A stretch of DNA of 64,000 nucleotides from contig CALXVW010000051.1 of NCBI GenBank assembly GCA_944392185.1, forward strand, positions 1 through 64,000. The letters run 5' to 3'. Source of the stretch: an uncultured Alphaproteobacteria bacterium (GTDB taxonomy: Bacteria > Pseudomonadota > Alphaproteobacteria > RF32 > CAG-239). Made by a program: the position numbers and the translations under genes. Shown piece by piece: positions 1 to 8,596 of this stretch. The notes under the pieces were generated by a model. The model had not been told where the DNA came from, searched no databases, and was given only the letters and a program-made list of their open reading frames with translations. Within the stretch, counting starts at the first letter, position 1. Every line of letters starts with the position of its first letter.

Positions 1-87
1 AACAGGCTCCGGCTCATAATAAGAGCCAAAACAACCCGAAAGTAAAAATAAAGCAATCACTATCAATAACTTAGAATATTTTAGCAT
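1..87 (-). CDS. VirB7-type small lipoprotein, C-terminus beyond the window edge
   Basis: The first 29 codons read MLKYSKLLIVIALFLLSGCF, a hydrophobic signal followed by the lipobox LLSGC, so the protein should be lipidated at Cys19 and sit in the outer membrane. An AAAGGG ribosome-binding site lies about 10 bases upstream of the ATG. It follows virB8 on the same strand, with 104 bases between them. In P-type T4SS loci a short VirB7 lipoprotein stabilises VirB9 in the outer-membrane core. The position fits that role, although the usual order is virB7 then virB8. The rest of the protein is outside the window, so the family cannot be confirmed. Confidence 0.6.
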   Translation of the reverse strand, partial: MLKYSKLLIVIALFLLSGCFGSYYEPEPV

Positions 88-191
88 TATTAAAACCCTT
101 TCTTAGGCTTAAGTTCATACTCTTCCAGATAGTATGAACTTATACTCTTTTGATTTAAATGTCTAACAGCTTGAATATACTTATCAACAAA

Positions 192-950
192 TTAGAATAT
201 TTCTACTTCTGTTTGTGAATATCGCGTAACCGTAAATCCTAACGGATTTATTAGACGCCGACCCATAAACATTCTTTCTTTTATGAAATAAGCCGTAACC
301 GAAGCTGTCCAATACCTCACTCTCAACGTAGATTCTTTTTGTGCTTGGCTTTTTCCTTGTTCATCATATAGTTCATAGGTTTTAAAGTCCACTTTCCACA
401 CCGGGCTTTTTTCCCCACCCTGACGACTGATATCTATAATCTCAACCTCTCGCACAAGAGCTCGCTTAAACATGGCTTCCCAATTTGAAGAGGCGCTTTG
501 GTGAAAAGCATAAAAGACATCTTCTGAGGATAAATAATTAACCATCCCGCCCGGCAACCAACGAGAGCGCATCTCTGTGGGGTCATTAATTACCGTATTG
601 CGCAAAATAACATACTGACTGATAAACATTTTCATCAGTTTATCTTTAGACGACATATCGGTTGTAATCGGCTCTTCTCTTACTATTTCTTCCGAGGCAT
701 CTTGATTAATAATCAAAAACGGCTCTACTGTTACCATTGGGGCTAAGCGGAACAGGGCCAAAGCTGAACTCATCAATAAAAGCAATGATGCTCCGGCTAA
801 AAATATAAACAATCTAGACAGCCACAAATAATAGGTCAGCTTAGCTCCTTCACTTTCTTTTTCAAGATGATCCAAGAATTCCGGTGCTTGCCTTGAACCA
901 TCTTCAAGGGCTAATGTTTGTCTGCCGTTTTCTATCTGATTTGGTGCCAT
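192..950 (-). CDS. virB8: VirB8-like T4SS inner-membrane protein
   Basis: 252 aa with a short cytoplasmic N-terminus, one membrane segment at about residues 46-68, and a periplasmic domain of VirB8/NTF2-like size. The C-terminal motif NPLGFTVTRYSQTEVEI is typical of VirB8, where it closes the periplasmic fold. VirB8 is a bitopic assembly factor that contacts VirB4, VirB6 and VirB10 at the inner-membrane complex. The gene lies 19 bases after the 1315-aa coiled-coil gene and before the lipoprotein gene, consistent with co-transcription. The start has AGAGGAAG upstream at rather long spacing. Length is normal for the family. The family call is secure; the substrate of the system is unknown. Confidence 0.88.
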   Translation of the reverse strand: MAPNQIENGRQTLALEDGSRQAPEFLDHLEKESEGAKLTYYLWLSRLFIFLAGASLLLLMSSALALFRLAPMVTVEPFLIINQDASEEIVREEPITTDMSSKDKLMKMFISQYVILRNTVINDPTEMRSRWLPGGMVNYLSSEDVFYAFHQSASSNWEAMFKRALVREVEIIDISRQGGEKSPVWKVDFKTYELYDEQGKSQAQKESTLRVRYWTASVTAYFIKERMFMGRRLINPLGFTVTRYSQTEVEIF

Positions 951-969
951 CGCTAAAAATTAACTTCCT

Positions 970-3900
970 CTAGTATGTTGCACAATAAGGCGCTTCCGGC
1001 AAATTGATGCTATCTGAAGCCTTATTTAGACTATTTATAAATTTATCTGCCACGTCTTCATTTACTTTAGAGGTTTTTATTTCCTCGTCAAGATTATTCT
1101 GATCCTCTACTACACCACCAATAATTGTCATTTCTTCTTTATCTTTTTGTAATGCGCTAATTATGTTTTTTAAGCTTTCTATTCTTTCTGTAACAACATC
1201 ATTGTCTACAATGTCAATTTCTTCTATTTGACTTAAAGCTTCCGTTATAGCGCTATTCTTTATATTATTCAGCTTATTCCTTACCAAATTATAATCACTT
1301 TCTTTAGCCAAATCCAAACTTGATGATGGTTCATAACCATATTCTCGCAATGTAGCATACAATTTTTCAAGCAGTTCATTATATTGTTTTTCGGCTTCTT
1401 CTAATTGCTCTTTCATGTTTCTTTCATTCTCAGCATAGACCAAAAACTCTCCTATTTGATTAAAGGCCAATGGTGCTCTATCATATGCTGCCAGTTTTTT
1501 CTTTTTATCATTACTTAATTCATCTTCAGAATTATTTAATTCGTCTAACAGAGTATAATATGCATTGTATGTTGGCTGACGGAATAACAAATTACCTTCA
1601 TCATTAGCTTCAAATAATGTTCCCAGCTCACTGTATGCACAATCTTTTGAGTTCTCACCTTCTCCGTTGCCAAGCTTTATGCTTACTTCTCGGCGTGTAT
1701 GATATATATTTCCAGAGCGTGCCTCTATGTATGAACACTCCGGTAAATCTCCCGTGGCTGACGAACGGATATAATTTCCCTCTCCATCCATATCTACAAT
1801 AATTGCAGAATTTTTTACTTTACACGGCATTGCTCCTCCGCGGAAAAACGAAACCTGTGCACATCCCTCATTTAGCGCTTTTTTCAAATCCATATCTGCT
1901 TCAACATAGCTATGTGAACGCAGCATATATTGCCAAACCTTGGGAATTTCTCCTCCAACGTTCAAAAAATCAGAATTTAGAATCGTCGACGTCTTTGTAT
2001 TGCCTTCTACAAAAGGCTTTACATTCTGAAAATCTGTTTCATCAAAATGGAATACCTCTCTTAACGGCGGTAAATTTTCTATAAAAATTTCTTTGGGAGC
2101 TTTTAGATCTCTTGCCTTTGCCGGACGACCTACAAAATAGTCTTCTTCTTCCGCTGACGTATCTGCCGTTAACAATTTTCCGTACAACTCTATCCCTCGA
2201 ATTGCCGAAATTCCTATAGCATTCACACTTATCGCCATTGCCTTGATATCTTTTATCATGCTTTGATGTATTTGATCTATTTGCTCATGATATTCCGGAT
2301 TATATAAATTATCTCCTAAAGCAGAAATTTGCTTTCTCGCTTGGTTTACTCGCTCTTCTACTTGGCTATATAATGTATCCAGTGCTCTTTGAGCTGAATT
2401 TTCTAAGCCTTGGTAAACTGTCTCTGGTGTAACAATTAATCCAACCTCTTGGTTTAGAGGATAATCTTGCAAAATTGATAATAAATTACTTTTTACATCT
2501 TTGGCATAATCACCATCTGATTTAGACAACATCTCCGCTGCTTGCTTTATTAAAGAACTTTTTGTTTCTTCCCTCGAAAGCCTTAATCCTAATATTCCTG
2601 ACTGAGCTTTTAGCCGATAAGACTTTATCTTATTATCAAGTTCCTCAAGTTGTTTATCCAACGAACTGACAACTTGTTTTTGCCTCTCCACCTTCTTTTC
2701 TTGTTCTTCTATCCCTGATGAAGCCTTGTTCTCTGATACATTACTACTGAATGATGCTGAAAGCTCTTCATAATCTTCAACGGCTGCAATTGATGTATTT
2801 CCTGATGGGCTGGCTTCCAGGCTTGAAGGGAAATCTTCTTTTGCCGTAACTTTTTCTCTCATGGTGGCGCCGGCATCTTCTCTGGCTTGGTTTCTTAAAT
2901 CTGAAAGGACATCACTTTCCGTTTTCAGTTCGGCTGAGGCATTATCTAAACGACTGACCAAGGCCTTTCTTTGCGCTTGTAAAGCAGCCAGACCACTTTG
3001 ATAATCCTCCTCATATCCCGACAATGTTTGCTCTCCTTTTGAATCTGCCTCTTGAATTTCTGTGGATAACTGCTCTTCCAGTGCAACGGCTTCTTTGCGC
3101 CGCAAAGTATTGTCTATTGACGCTTCTCCTCCTTTTAGGCGCTCTGCAACGACAGCTAAAACATCATTTTTCGTGAACGAGGTTAAATAGCTTTTTATAT
3201 TGGCATATTTTTTATCCAAATATTGATTGTAAAAGCTTTTTACGTCTTGCCAAACAGAAAACGCTGGTGTTTTCAGTTCTTTTCCCCATTTTGCGGAATC
3301 TGCCGCTAACATCTTGGAGGCTTCAGATCCTATTTGCCAAGACAGCATACGACTTGCCCGAGCCTCTGCCACCGCCTTTTCTTCTTTGCTCTTTCCGGGG
3401 CTTAGGCTTCCTTGATCCTCAATCTCTGCCATGTTCTTTTTAGTATCTGTCGGATCTGACAAATCAACATTTTCATAATCTATATCCATCGCTATAATAT
3501 CGCTGCTGCTGGTTTCCGTCGTCTCGGCTGCTTTTGCTGCCTCATAGGCTTTATATGCCCAGCCAGATATGCCGCTGCGTGAATCATAATCCGTAACATT
3601 GGCTCCTCCTCCCCATACACTTGAGGCATTGCTGAAGTGGCGACCAATATAACTTTTGGCGCAACTGTCTGCTTTTTTTAAAGAGATGAGTGCTTTCTCA
3701 TATTTTTCTCTCATCTCCTGCACACTTTCCGCCGCATTCTTATAATCACTTAAGCCATGTATGAGATTGTGAACATCTCTGGCTTTATTGACCTCCTCAT
3801 CTATAGGCTCAAGTTTGTCTAATTCTGCCATCTTATCTTCTTCATAGATATAGGCGTGTTTTTCTGGTGAGGCATCCGGAACAACAAATGTCAGCGCACC

Positions 3901-4917
3901 ATCAACATATTGTTGTGATTTATCATTAGATAGAGTAACGGCACTTTCAACTTGAGATAAAGATAAAACCGAGCTTTTTTCAGATTGTGTCATGCCTACT
4001 TGGGCAAAGCTCAAAAGTTCTGAATGGTGTATGGCCGCCTGTGCATAAACTTTACTCAATGGAAAGGCAAAAGCTTGTGTTTCCGTGCTTTGCTCTGATC
4101 CACCTTCTGCACCTGTGGCTTCTTCTGCCGCCGCAGCTTGTGCCGCTGCTTCTTCTGCTGCTCCAGATGTATCGGCTGTTTGATCTTTTACTCCTTCGAC
4201 ATAAGCCAATGGTTTAGTTTGATAAATAACTTTTGCTGCAATAAATTGCGCTTTTAAGGCTGTTACCTTAAGCAAGGTCTGATATAAATTATCTACCGTC
4301 TTGAATGCCAAACCTTCCATAAATATAGCATCATTATTACCTTCCGGCGTGTTATCATTACCACAATCTGTTCTCTCCCCTTTTATACAACCAATGTTTT
4401 TATCAATAGTGGGTTGAATGTTTTGTTCTAATTCTTCTTGAAGTGCACCGGCTGCCGTAAAAATTTCAATTACTGTATCTTTGTAAAACTCTTCTTTATA
4501 ATTTTCATACTGTTGCTGTTCCAGCGTATCATTGCTCGGATATTGCAAAAATAGTATTTTGATCAAATCATAAACATTATCGGCCGAATCATTTTTATAC
4601 TGTTTGCCCAAATACATGCAGGTTTCCATCGGTTTTTGCCCAGGTTGTAAAGAATAATTATTAATCAATGTGCTCATTTCACCATTATAAACCGACTTTG
4701 CTGCCGCTCGTAGATTGTTAATATTATCTTGGGTGGTTTTAATGTCTTTTTGTGTCTTGTTTGCCAAATCTGCCGAACCTTGAATATATGAAGCGGCTTC
4801 ATCAACAAAATCCGGCATTGGGTATGAATCTATTGCCAAACCCCAAAATGCTTGTGCCTTCCTACTTATCAGAAGAAGTGCCACACTCAAAAATATATAT
4901 ACATATTTTCTCATCAT
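970..4917 (-). CDS. giant exported coiled-coil protein of the T4SS locus (1315 aa)
   Basis: 1315 aa with a cleavable signal peptide ending near ISRKAQA (about residue 23) and no later membrane span, so it is probably periplasmic, surface-bound or secreted. Long charged Lys/Glu/Gln/Ala-rich helices fill the middle (about residues 350-870). An Ala/Glu tract lies near residues 250-270. The motif HHSELLSFAQVGM near residue 296 recurs in the 539-aa protein of this operon (HHSETLMFAKVEL). The C-terminal third has scattered cysteines and ends PYCATY. The start codon overlaps the upstream stop, so translation is coupled. Its place just before virB8 is where VirB5/VirB6 would be expected, but I see no VirB6-like membrane domain. 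Function is unknown; I infer a structural or surface component of the apparatus. Confidence 0.7.
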   Translation of the reverse strand: MMRKYVYIFLSVALLLISRKAQAFWGLAIDSYPMPDFVDEAASYIQGSADLANKTQKDIKTTQDNINNLRAAAKSVYNGEMSTLINNYSLQPGQKPMETCMYLGKQYKNDSADNVYDLIKILFLQYPSNDTLEQQQYENYKEEFYKDTVIEIFTAAGALQEELEQNIQPTIDKNIGCIKGERTDCGNDNTPEGNNDAIFMEGLAFKTVDNLYQTLLKVTALKAQFIAAKVIYQTKPLAYVEGVKDQTADTSGAAEEAAAQAAAAEEATGAEGGSEQSTETQAFAFPLSKVYAQAAIHHSELLSFAQVGMTQSEKSSVLSLSQVESAVTLSNDKSQQYVDGALTFVVPDASPEKHAYIYEEDKMAELDKLEPIDEEVNKARDVHNLIHGLSDYKNAAESVQEMREKYEKALISLKKADSCAKSYIGRHFSNASSVWGGGANVTDYDSRSGISGWAYKAYEAAKAAETTETSSSDIIAMDIDYENVDLSDPTDTKKNMAEIEDQGSLSPGKSKEEKAVAEARASRMLSWQIGSEASKMLAADSAKWGKELKTPAFSVWQDVKSFYNQYLDKKYANIKSYLTSFTKNDVLAVVAERLKGGEASIDNTLRRKEAVALEEQLSTEIQEADSKGEQTLSGYEEDYQSGLAALQAQRKALVSRLDNASAELKTESDVLSDLRNQAREDAGATMREKVTAKEDFPSSLEASPSGNTSIAAVEDYEELSASFSSNVSENKASSGIEEQEKKVERQKQVVSSLDKQLEELDNKIKSYRLKAQSGILGLRLSREETKSSLIKQAAEMLSKSDGDYAKDVKSNLLSILQDYPLNQEVGLIVTPETVYQGLENSAQRALDTLYSQVEERVNQARKQISALGDNLYNPEYHEQIDQIHQSMIKDIKAMAISVNAIGISAIRGIELYGKLLTADTSAEEEDYFVGRPAKARDLKAPKEIFIENLPPLREVFHFDETDFQNVKPFVEGNTKTSTILNSDFLNVGGEIPKVWQYMLRSHSYVEADMDLKKALNEGCAQVSFFRGGAMPCKVKNSAIIVDMDGEGNYIRSSATGDLPECSYIEARSGNIYHTRREVSIKLGNGEGENSKDCAYSELGTLFEANDEGNLLFRQPTYNAYYTLLDELNNSEDELSNDKKKKLAAYDRAPLAFNQIGEFLVYAENERNMKEQLEEAEKQYNELLEKLYATLREYGYEPSSSLDLAKESDYNLVRNKLNNIKNSAITEALSQIEEIDIVDNDVVTERIESLKNIISALQKDKEEMTIIGGVVEDQNNLDEEIKTSKVNEDVADKFINSLNKASDSINLPEAPYCATY

Positions 4918-6362
4918 CAGAACACTCCTATGGTTGAAGGATCTACATCTATATTATAATTTTTGCCTACACCTTGGGCTTCTTTTGCCATATCTTTGAC
5001 CTGCTGATATTGATCTGTTGCATTATTTATACCTGCTTTTACTTCGCTCGCCTTTTCTTGCGCCTTGCTAACATTTTCTTTTACCTGAGAAGCACTTTCT
5101 TGCAGTTTGTTTACTGATGACATTGCCTTGTCTGCTTTCTTCTTTAATCCTTCTGCCCCAACATTTGATGAATCCGTATAATTACAAAGATTGAATTTAT
5201 CCTTTAGAGGGACTGAATTTATTCTTCGCAAGCTGTTTACTTCTATTGATGCTTGCAATTTTAGATCTGCCAAAACAACATCTATATAACTGCGCAAAAT
5301 TTTCAACTGCTCCGTTAAGACCTCTGCACTAATTCCCGAACCTTCCGATTCTCCCGGCATAGTATCCCCCAAATCTTCTTTTGAATCTGTTTTTTCTTGT
5401 GTTATCGCTCTTGAAAGTTGTTTGTCTGCTTTAATTGTTGTGGTTTCTACAATTACATCGCTCAAAGCTTCTTTTCTTTGTTTTTTTATCTTATTTTCTT
5501 CTTTGATACTTGGCGCCTTGTAAAATAAAAACTTATTTTGAGTTTCCTGCAACGCCTCTGATGTATCTTTCGTTTCTTTTTTTATTAGAGTGCTTGAACC
5601 ACTTGCTTCCGACAGTTCTTGTGTTAATTTGGCAATTTTTTCGCTTTGCTCCAGAATTTTTTCTTCATATTCATCTTCAATATTTTCAAATTCGCTTTCA
5701 TAGTCCTCCAATTGCATATCTAATTCATTTTGTATCTGTTCTATTTCTTCTTCTATTGTCTCCATTTCCGGACTTTTTTCTAGTTCTTTATCTTCTAATT
5801 TTGATAAATCTCCTTCTGCTTTTGTCAAAATGACACCTTCTTCGCCATCTGTAGATGCTGTATCCTCCATACTTTGCTCTAAATTTGCAATGTTTTGCCT
5901 AACATTATTTATTTTGGCCGATGTTTGCTCTTTCAACAAATCCATTTCTGCTTGAATTGATTCTTGTTTCTTTAATTTCTCCTCTTGCAGTTCTTTTAGC
6001 TTTTGGCTCTCTTCTGCTATTTCTTTAGAAATCATGGCCGTTTTACATTCTTGGCTATTTAAAGTTGACTCCGTAACTTCTCCATATAGTTCCGAGTTCT
6101 TAGTTTGTAAGTCATCTGCATATGATATACCTTCTTTGGTATACTTAATTCCATCACCGACAAATTGACCAAATTGTGACGTTTGAATTCCCTCCAAAGT
6201 CTTTTCACATGAGGCTTTTTGCGTTTGAAACCAAATCGAAAGTTTAGACGGCGTTTTGGTGGCATCAACTTTAGTAAATTGCGCTTGCACATCGGGAATG
6301 GTTGCAAAAAAAATGCTCCCAAAGAATAATACATTCAGCAATAAATATAAATTCCTCTTCAT
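4917..6362 (-). CDS. exported coiled-coil protein of the T4SS locus (481 aa)
   Basis: 481 aa beginning with a signal peptide (MKRNLYLLLNVLFFGSIFF, cleavage likely after VQA near residue 27). Two cysteines follow in the N-terminal 110 residues, and then long acidic helices rich in Glu, Lys and Gln at about residues 105-270. The C-terminal part contains a second helical stretch rich in Lys/Ala/Gln. The gene overlaps its neighbours by 1-4 bases on both sides, so it is translated as part of one operon. I recognise no enzyme motif. Composition and position link it to the other exported coiled-coil proteins between VirB4 and VirB8. Confidence 0.65.
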   Translation of the reverse strand: MKRNLYLLLNVLFFGSIFFATIPDVQAQFTKVDATKTPSKLSIWFQTQKASCEKTLEGIQTSQFGQFVGDGIKYTKEGISYADDLQTKNSELYGEVTESTLNSQECKTAMISKEIAEESQKLKELQEEKLKKQESIQAEMDLLKEQTSAKINNVRQNIANLEQSMEDTASTDGEEGVILTKAEGDLSKLEDKELEKSPEMETIEEEIEQIQNELDMQLEDYESEFENIEDEYEEKILEQSEKIAKLTQELSEASGSSTLIKKETKDTSEALQETQNKFLFYKAPSIKEENKIKKQRKEALSDVIVETTTIKADKQLSRAITQEKTDSKEDLGDTMPGESEGSGISAEVLTEQLKILRSYIDVVLADLKLQASIEVNSLRRINSVPLKDKFNLCNYTDSSNVGAEGLKKKADKAMSSVNKLQESASQVKENVSKAQEKASEVKAGINNATDQYQQVKDMAKEAQGVGKNYNIDVDPSTIGVF

Positions 6363-6847
6363 TGCTCCGCCTCCTCTGATGTGCTATTGGATGTCGATAC
6401 CTCATCCATTCCGGCAAGCATTTGAGTACTTTGTAAATTTACTATTGCCGTTTCCAATTCTACAATTTGTTTCAGACGTAATGCTATGTTTTTTACTTGG
6501 CTCTTAACGTTGTTTTGAAGTATTTCTTGTTTATTGGTTGACCCCATTGTATTCTCAGAAACATCTTCGCCTCCGTCTTCATTGCTCATGCTTGCTCGAA
6601 TCGACAAGGCCTCTGCATATAGTCTGGCCGCATATTCTGCTATGGTCTCTTGGGTCTTTTGGGACATCTCTTGAGCATCTGTTATGGTTCCTCTTTTGGG
6701 CGTGTTTTGTTCAATAATTATATTTATATTATCACTGACTTTTTGAGGATCTTCTATGTACGACGGAATCTCAAAGGCTCTTGTCTCTTTGATTATGAAA
6801 ATACTGCTACAAAGGATAATCAGCAAATTTATTTTCTTATTTTTCAT
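6359..6847 (-). CDS. small exported helical protein, possible VirB5-like minor component
   Basis: 162 aa. I chose the ATG at 6847 because AAAGGAGAG lies five bases upstream; a GTG two codons earlier is possible. The N-terminus (KNKKINLLIILCSSIFIIK) is a signal peptide ending near TRA. The mature protein is helical, with ITDAQEMSQKTQETIAEYAA and a later helix LRLKQIVELETAIVNLQST. That arrangement of helices after a signal peptide is reminiscent of VirB5-type pilus-tip proteins, but the similarity is by eye and weak. It overlaps the genes on both sides. Alternative: a chaperone or spacer protein specific to this locus. Confidence 0.55.
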   Translation of the reverse strand: MKNKKINLLIILCSSIFIIKETRAFEIPSYIEDPQKVSDNINIIIEQNTPKRGTITDAQEMSQKTQETIAEYAARLYAEALSIRASMSNEDGGEDVSENTMGSTNKQEILQNNVKSQVKNIALRLKQIVELETAIVNLQSTQMLAGMDEVSTSNSTSEEAEQ

Positions 6848-7973
6848 CTGCACTCTCCTTTATTGCTTGTTTTGATGCTCCAAAACTTTGACGACGGCTC
6901 TCTCTCAGCGCTTTTAACTTTGCCTCATCTCCCGCTTTTAACTCCGCCTGCAAATCTTCAATGGTTAACTGAGGACCTGCATTTTCTTTTCGCTCTTTTG
7001 CTTTGAGCTGATCGGACATCAATAATTGTTCTTCCAAATTAAATTCACTTGTGGCTTCTGAGGCTTCTACAACATCTTTATTTTCAACTTCACTCAATTC
7101 TAAAACTTCATCCGCAGAAATTGTGGTCATCATTTGCGGGGTAGTCATTGCTGTGGGCAGCACGACATCGGTTACAACCCCTTCTTGTTCGGACGTCAAT
7201 GCCTCTATGGCGGTCAATGCCTGATTTGACTCCGACGGCAACAAGGTTTTTGGAGAAGATATTTGATCTGTTTCTTCTTCACCTGGCTCCTCTGAGGTCT
7301 CTGAATCTTGTTCATCAACAACCATTGCCTCTGATGTTAAAGTCTTGGCTTCAGAAATCTCGTCATTGGCATTTGTTTCTTCTGATGAAGAGATTCCTGC
7401 TTTCTCTTTTGCCGTATCTAATGTACCGCTTGCTTTATCTTGTGCTGAATTTACAGTCCCTTCCGCCGCATCTTTTAGTGCCGATGCATTTTCTTTTGCA
7501 TTTTCTAATGCTGTTTTACCTTCTTCAACCTTATCTTTTGCTTCTTCAACCTTATCTTTTGCTTCTTCAACCTTCTTCATTGCATCGTCATATTTTTTCT
7601 TTAATTCATCGGCTTTTTCCTTTAGCTCATTGGCTTTCTTAGTTAAAGCCTCTTTTTTTTCTTTTGCTTTCTCTGCCAACACTTTGGCTTTGTTATATTT
7701 TTCTTGAGCTTTATTATAGCGATCTTTTATTTTTTTTGCCTTCTTTGTCTTTTTTTGAACCTCATTAACATCTCCGAGTTCACCTATTTTGCTTTGAGTA
7801 TATGTATTAGCATAATTGGCATATTCTTCTTGAACCGAACTTGCATCTTTTACCAAACCATTGGCGTAATCAACCGTATTTACTATTGGATCTGTTACTG
7901 CATAACAACATGTGCCGCCAAGCACTAAAAATAGCGCTGTCAAAATTATTCCATATGGCAGACGGCAAAACAT
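6837..7973 (-). CDS. exported Lys/Glu-rich coiled-coil protein (378 aa)
   Basis: 378 aa with a signal peptide (residues 1-25, ending CCYA), a Lys-rich coiled coil at about residues 60-170, and a C-terminal acidic, Ser/Thr/Glu-rich region. Near residue 189 it contains AKEKAGISS, matching AKDKAGIST in the 539-aa protein two genes upstream, so these two share a module at the end of the coiled coil. An in-frame 21-base repeat encodes KVEEAKD-type units. Start and upstream stop overlap as TAATG, indicating coupled translation. No catalytic motif is visible. It may be a fibrous periplasmic or surface component. Confidence 0.62.
   Translation of the reverse strand: MFCRLPYGIILTALFLVLGGTCCYAVTDPIVNTVDYANGLVKDASSVQEEYANYANTYTQSKIGELGDVNEVQKKTKKAKKIKDRYNKAQEKYNKAKVLAEKAKEKKEALTKKANELKEKADELKKKYDDAMKKVEEAKDKVEEAKDKVEEGKTALENAKENASALKDAAEGTVNSAQDKASGTLDTAKEKAGISSSEETNANDEISEAKTLTSEAMVVDEQDSETSEEPGEEETDQISSPKTLLPSESNQALTAIEALTSEQEGVVTDVVLPTAMTTPQMMTTISADEVLELSEVENKDVVEASEATSEFNLEEQLLMSDQLKAKERKENAGPQLTIEDLQAELKAGDEAKLKALRESRRQSFGASKQAIKESADEK
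7519..7575. repeat. 21-base in-frame coding repeat
   Basis: About 2.7 copies of a 21-base unit (plus strand CTTCAACCTTATCTTTTGCTT) encode three consecutive Lys-Val-Glu-Glu-Ala-Lys/Gly type heptads. Heptad-length units keep the coiled coil in register, so copy number could change without a frameshift. Confidence 0.7.
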
Positions 7974-8596
7974 TAATCTTTCTCCTCATTTTGCTCCGAC
8001 AATCGATATGGCGCATCATATCTAAAGAATGCCTCCATCATATCCAAGCCTACTCTTGTTGAATATATATCAATTACTTGCAACAAATTCTCTGAACTGC
8101 GTCCTGACATTTTTATATTTTTTGTTTGTTTGGTTCGCAAATCACTGCCATCTGCAGCCGCCTCCCCTCCTGCTGCTGCAGAACCGCTTTGTACCTCGTT
8201 ATCTTCTTCTAATTTTTCATCTCGGGTTGCTTCATAATTTCCTGCCGCAGATTTAGTCGTTAAGGCCTTTTCTAACGCATCTTTGCTTACCTGATGCATG
8301 ACCTCTTGTTCAATATTTAAAAGATCCTTACCCTCTGCCGCAAGCTTATCCAAACACTCATTTAATTTATATTTATCTCTGCCCTCTTTTGAGGATATTC
8401 CACAATGCATGGCTATCCGTTTAGGAATTATCAAATCTCCTGCAGGACCGGTTCCGTCATCCATCTCAACATCTGCGGCCGAAACTTGTTTCTCTTCTTC
8501 CTTTGATGTTTCATTTTCTTGGGCATAAACTATAGATACTGCAAAAATAAAACTTAGGCAGCATAACATCCTAAAATATGTCAGATGCCTATTCAT
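7973..8596 (-). CDS. exported protein sharing an IIP-x4-AM-x-CG module (207 aa)
   Basis: 207 aa. I chose the ATG at 8596 because AGGAG sits six bases before it; two in-frame upstream starts are less well placed. The signal peptide ends near VYA. Residues about 52-66 read IIPKRIAMHCGISS, followed by a KLNECLDKL helix. The same arrangement occurs in the 539-aa protein directly upstream (IIPRALAMYCGLSS, then KMDECLLKL), so the two are paralogous there and both carry the paired cysteines. The C-terminal region has MEAFFRYDAPY. It overlaps the upstream gene by 8 bases. Function unknown; a VirB5-position component is possible. Confidence 0.6.
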   Translation of the reverse strand: MNRHLTYFRMLCCLSFIFAVSIVYAQENETSKEEEKQVSAADVEMDDGTGPAGDLIIPKRIAMHCGISSKEGRDKYKLNECLDKLAAEGKDLLNIEQEVMHQVSKDALEKALTTKSAAGNYEATRDEKLEEDNEVQSGSAAAGGEAAADGSDLRTKQTKNIKMSGRSSENLLQVIDIYSTRVGLDMMEAFFRYDAPYRLSEQNEEKD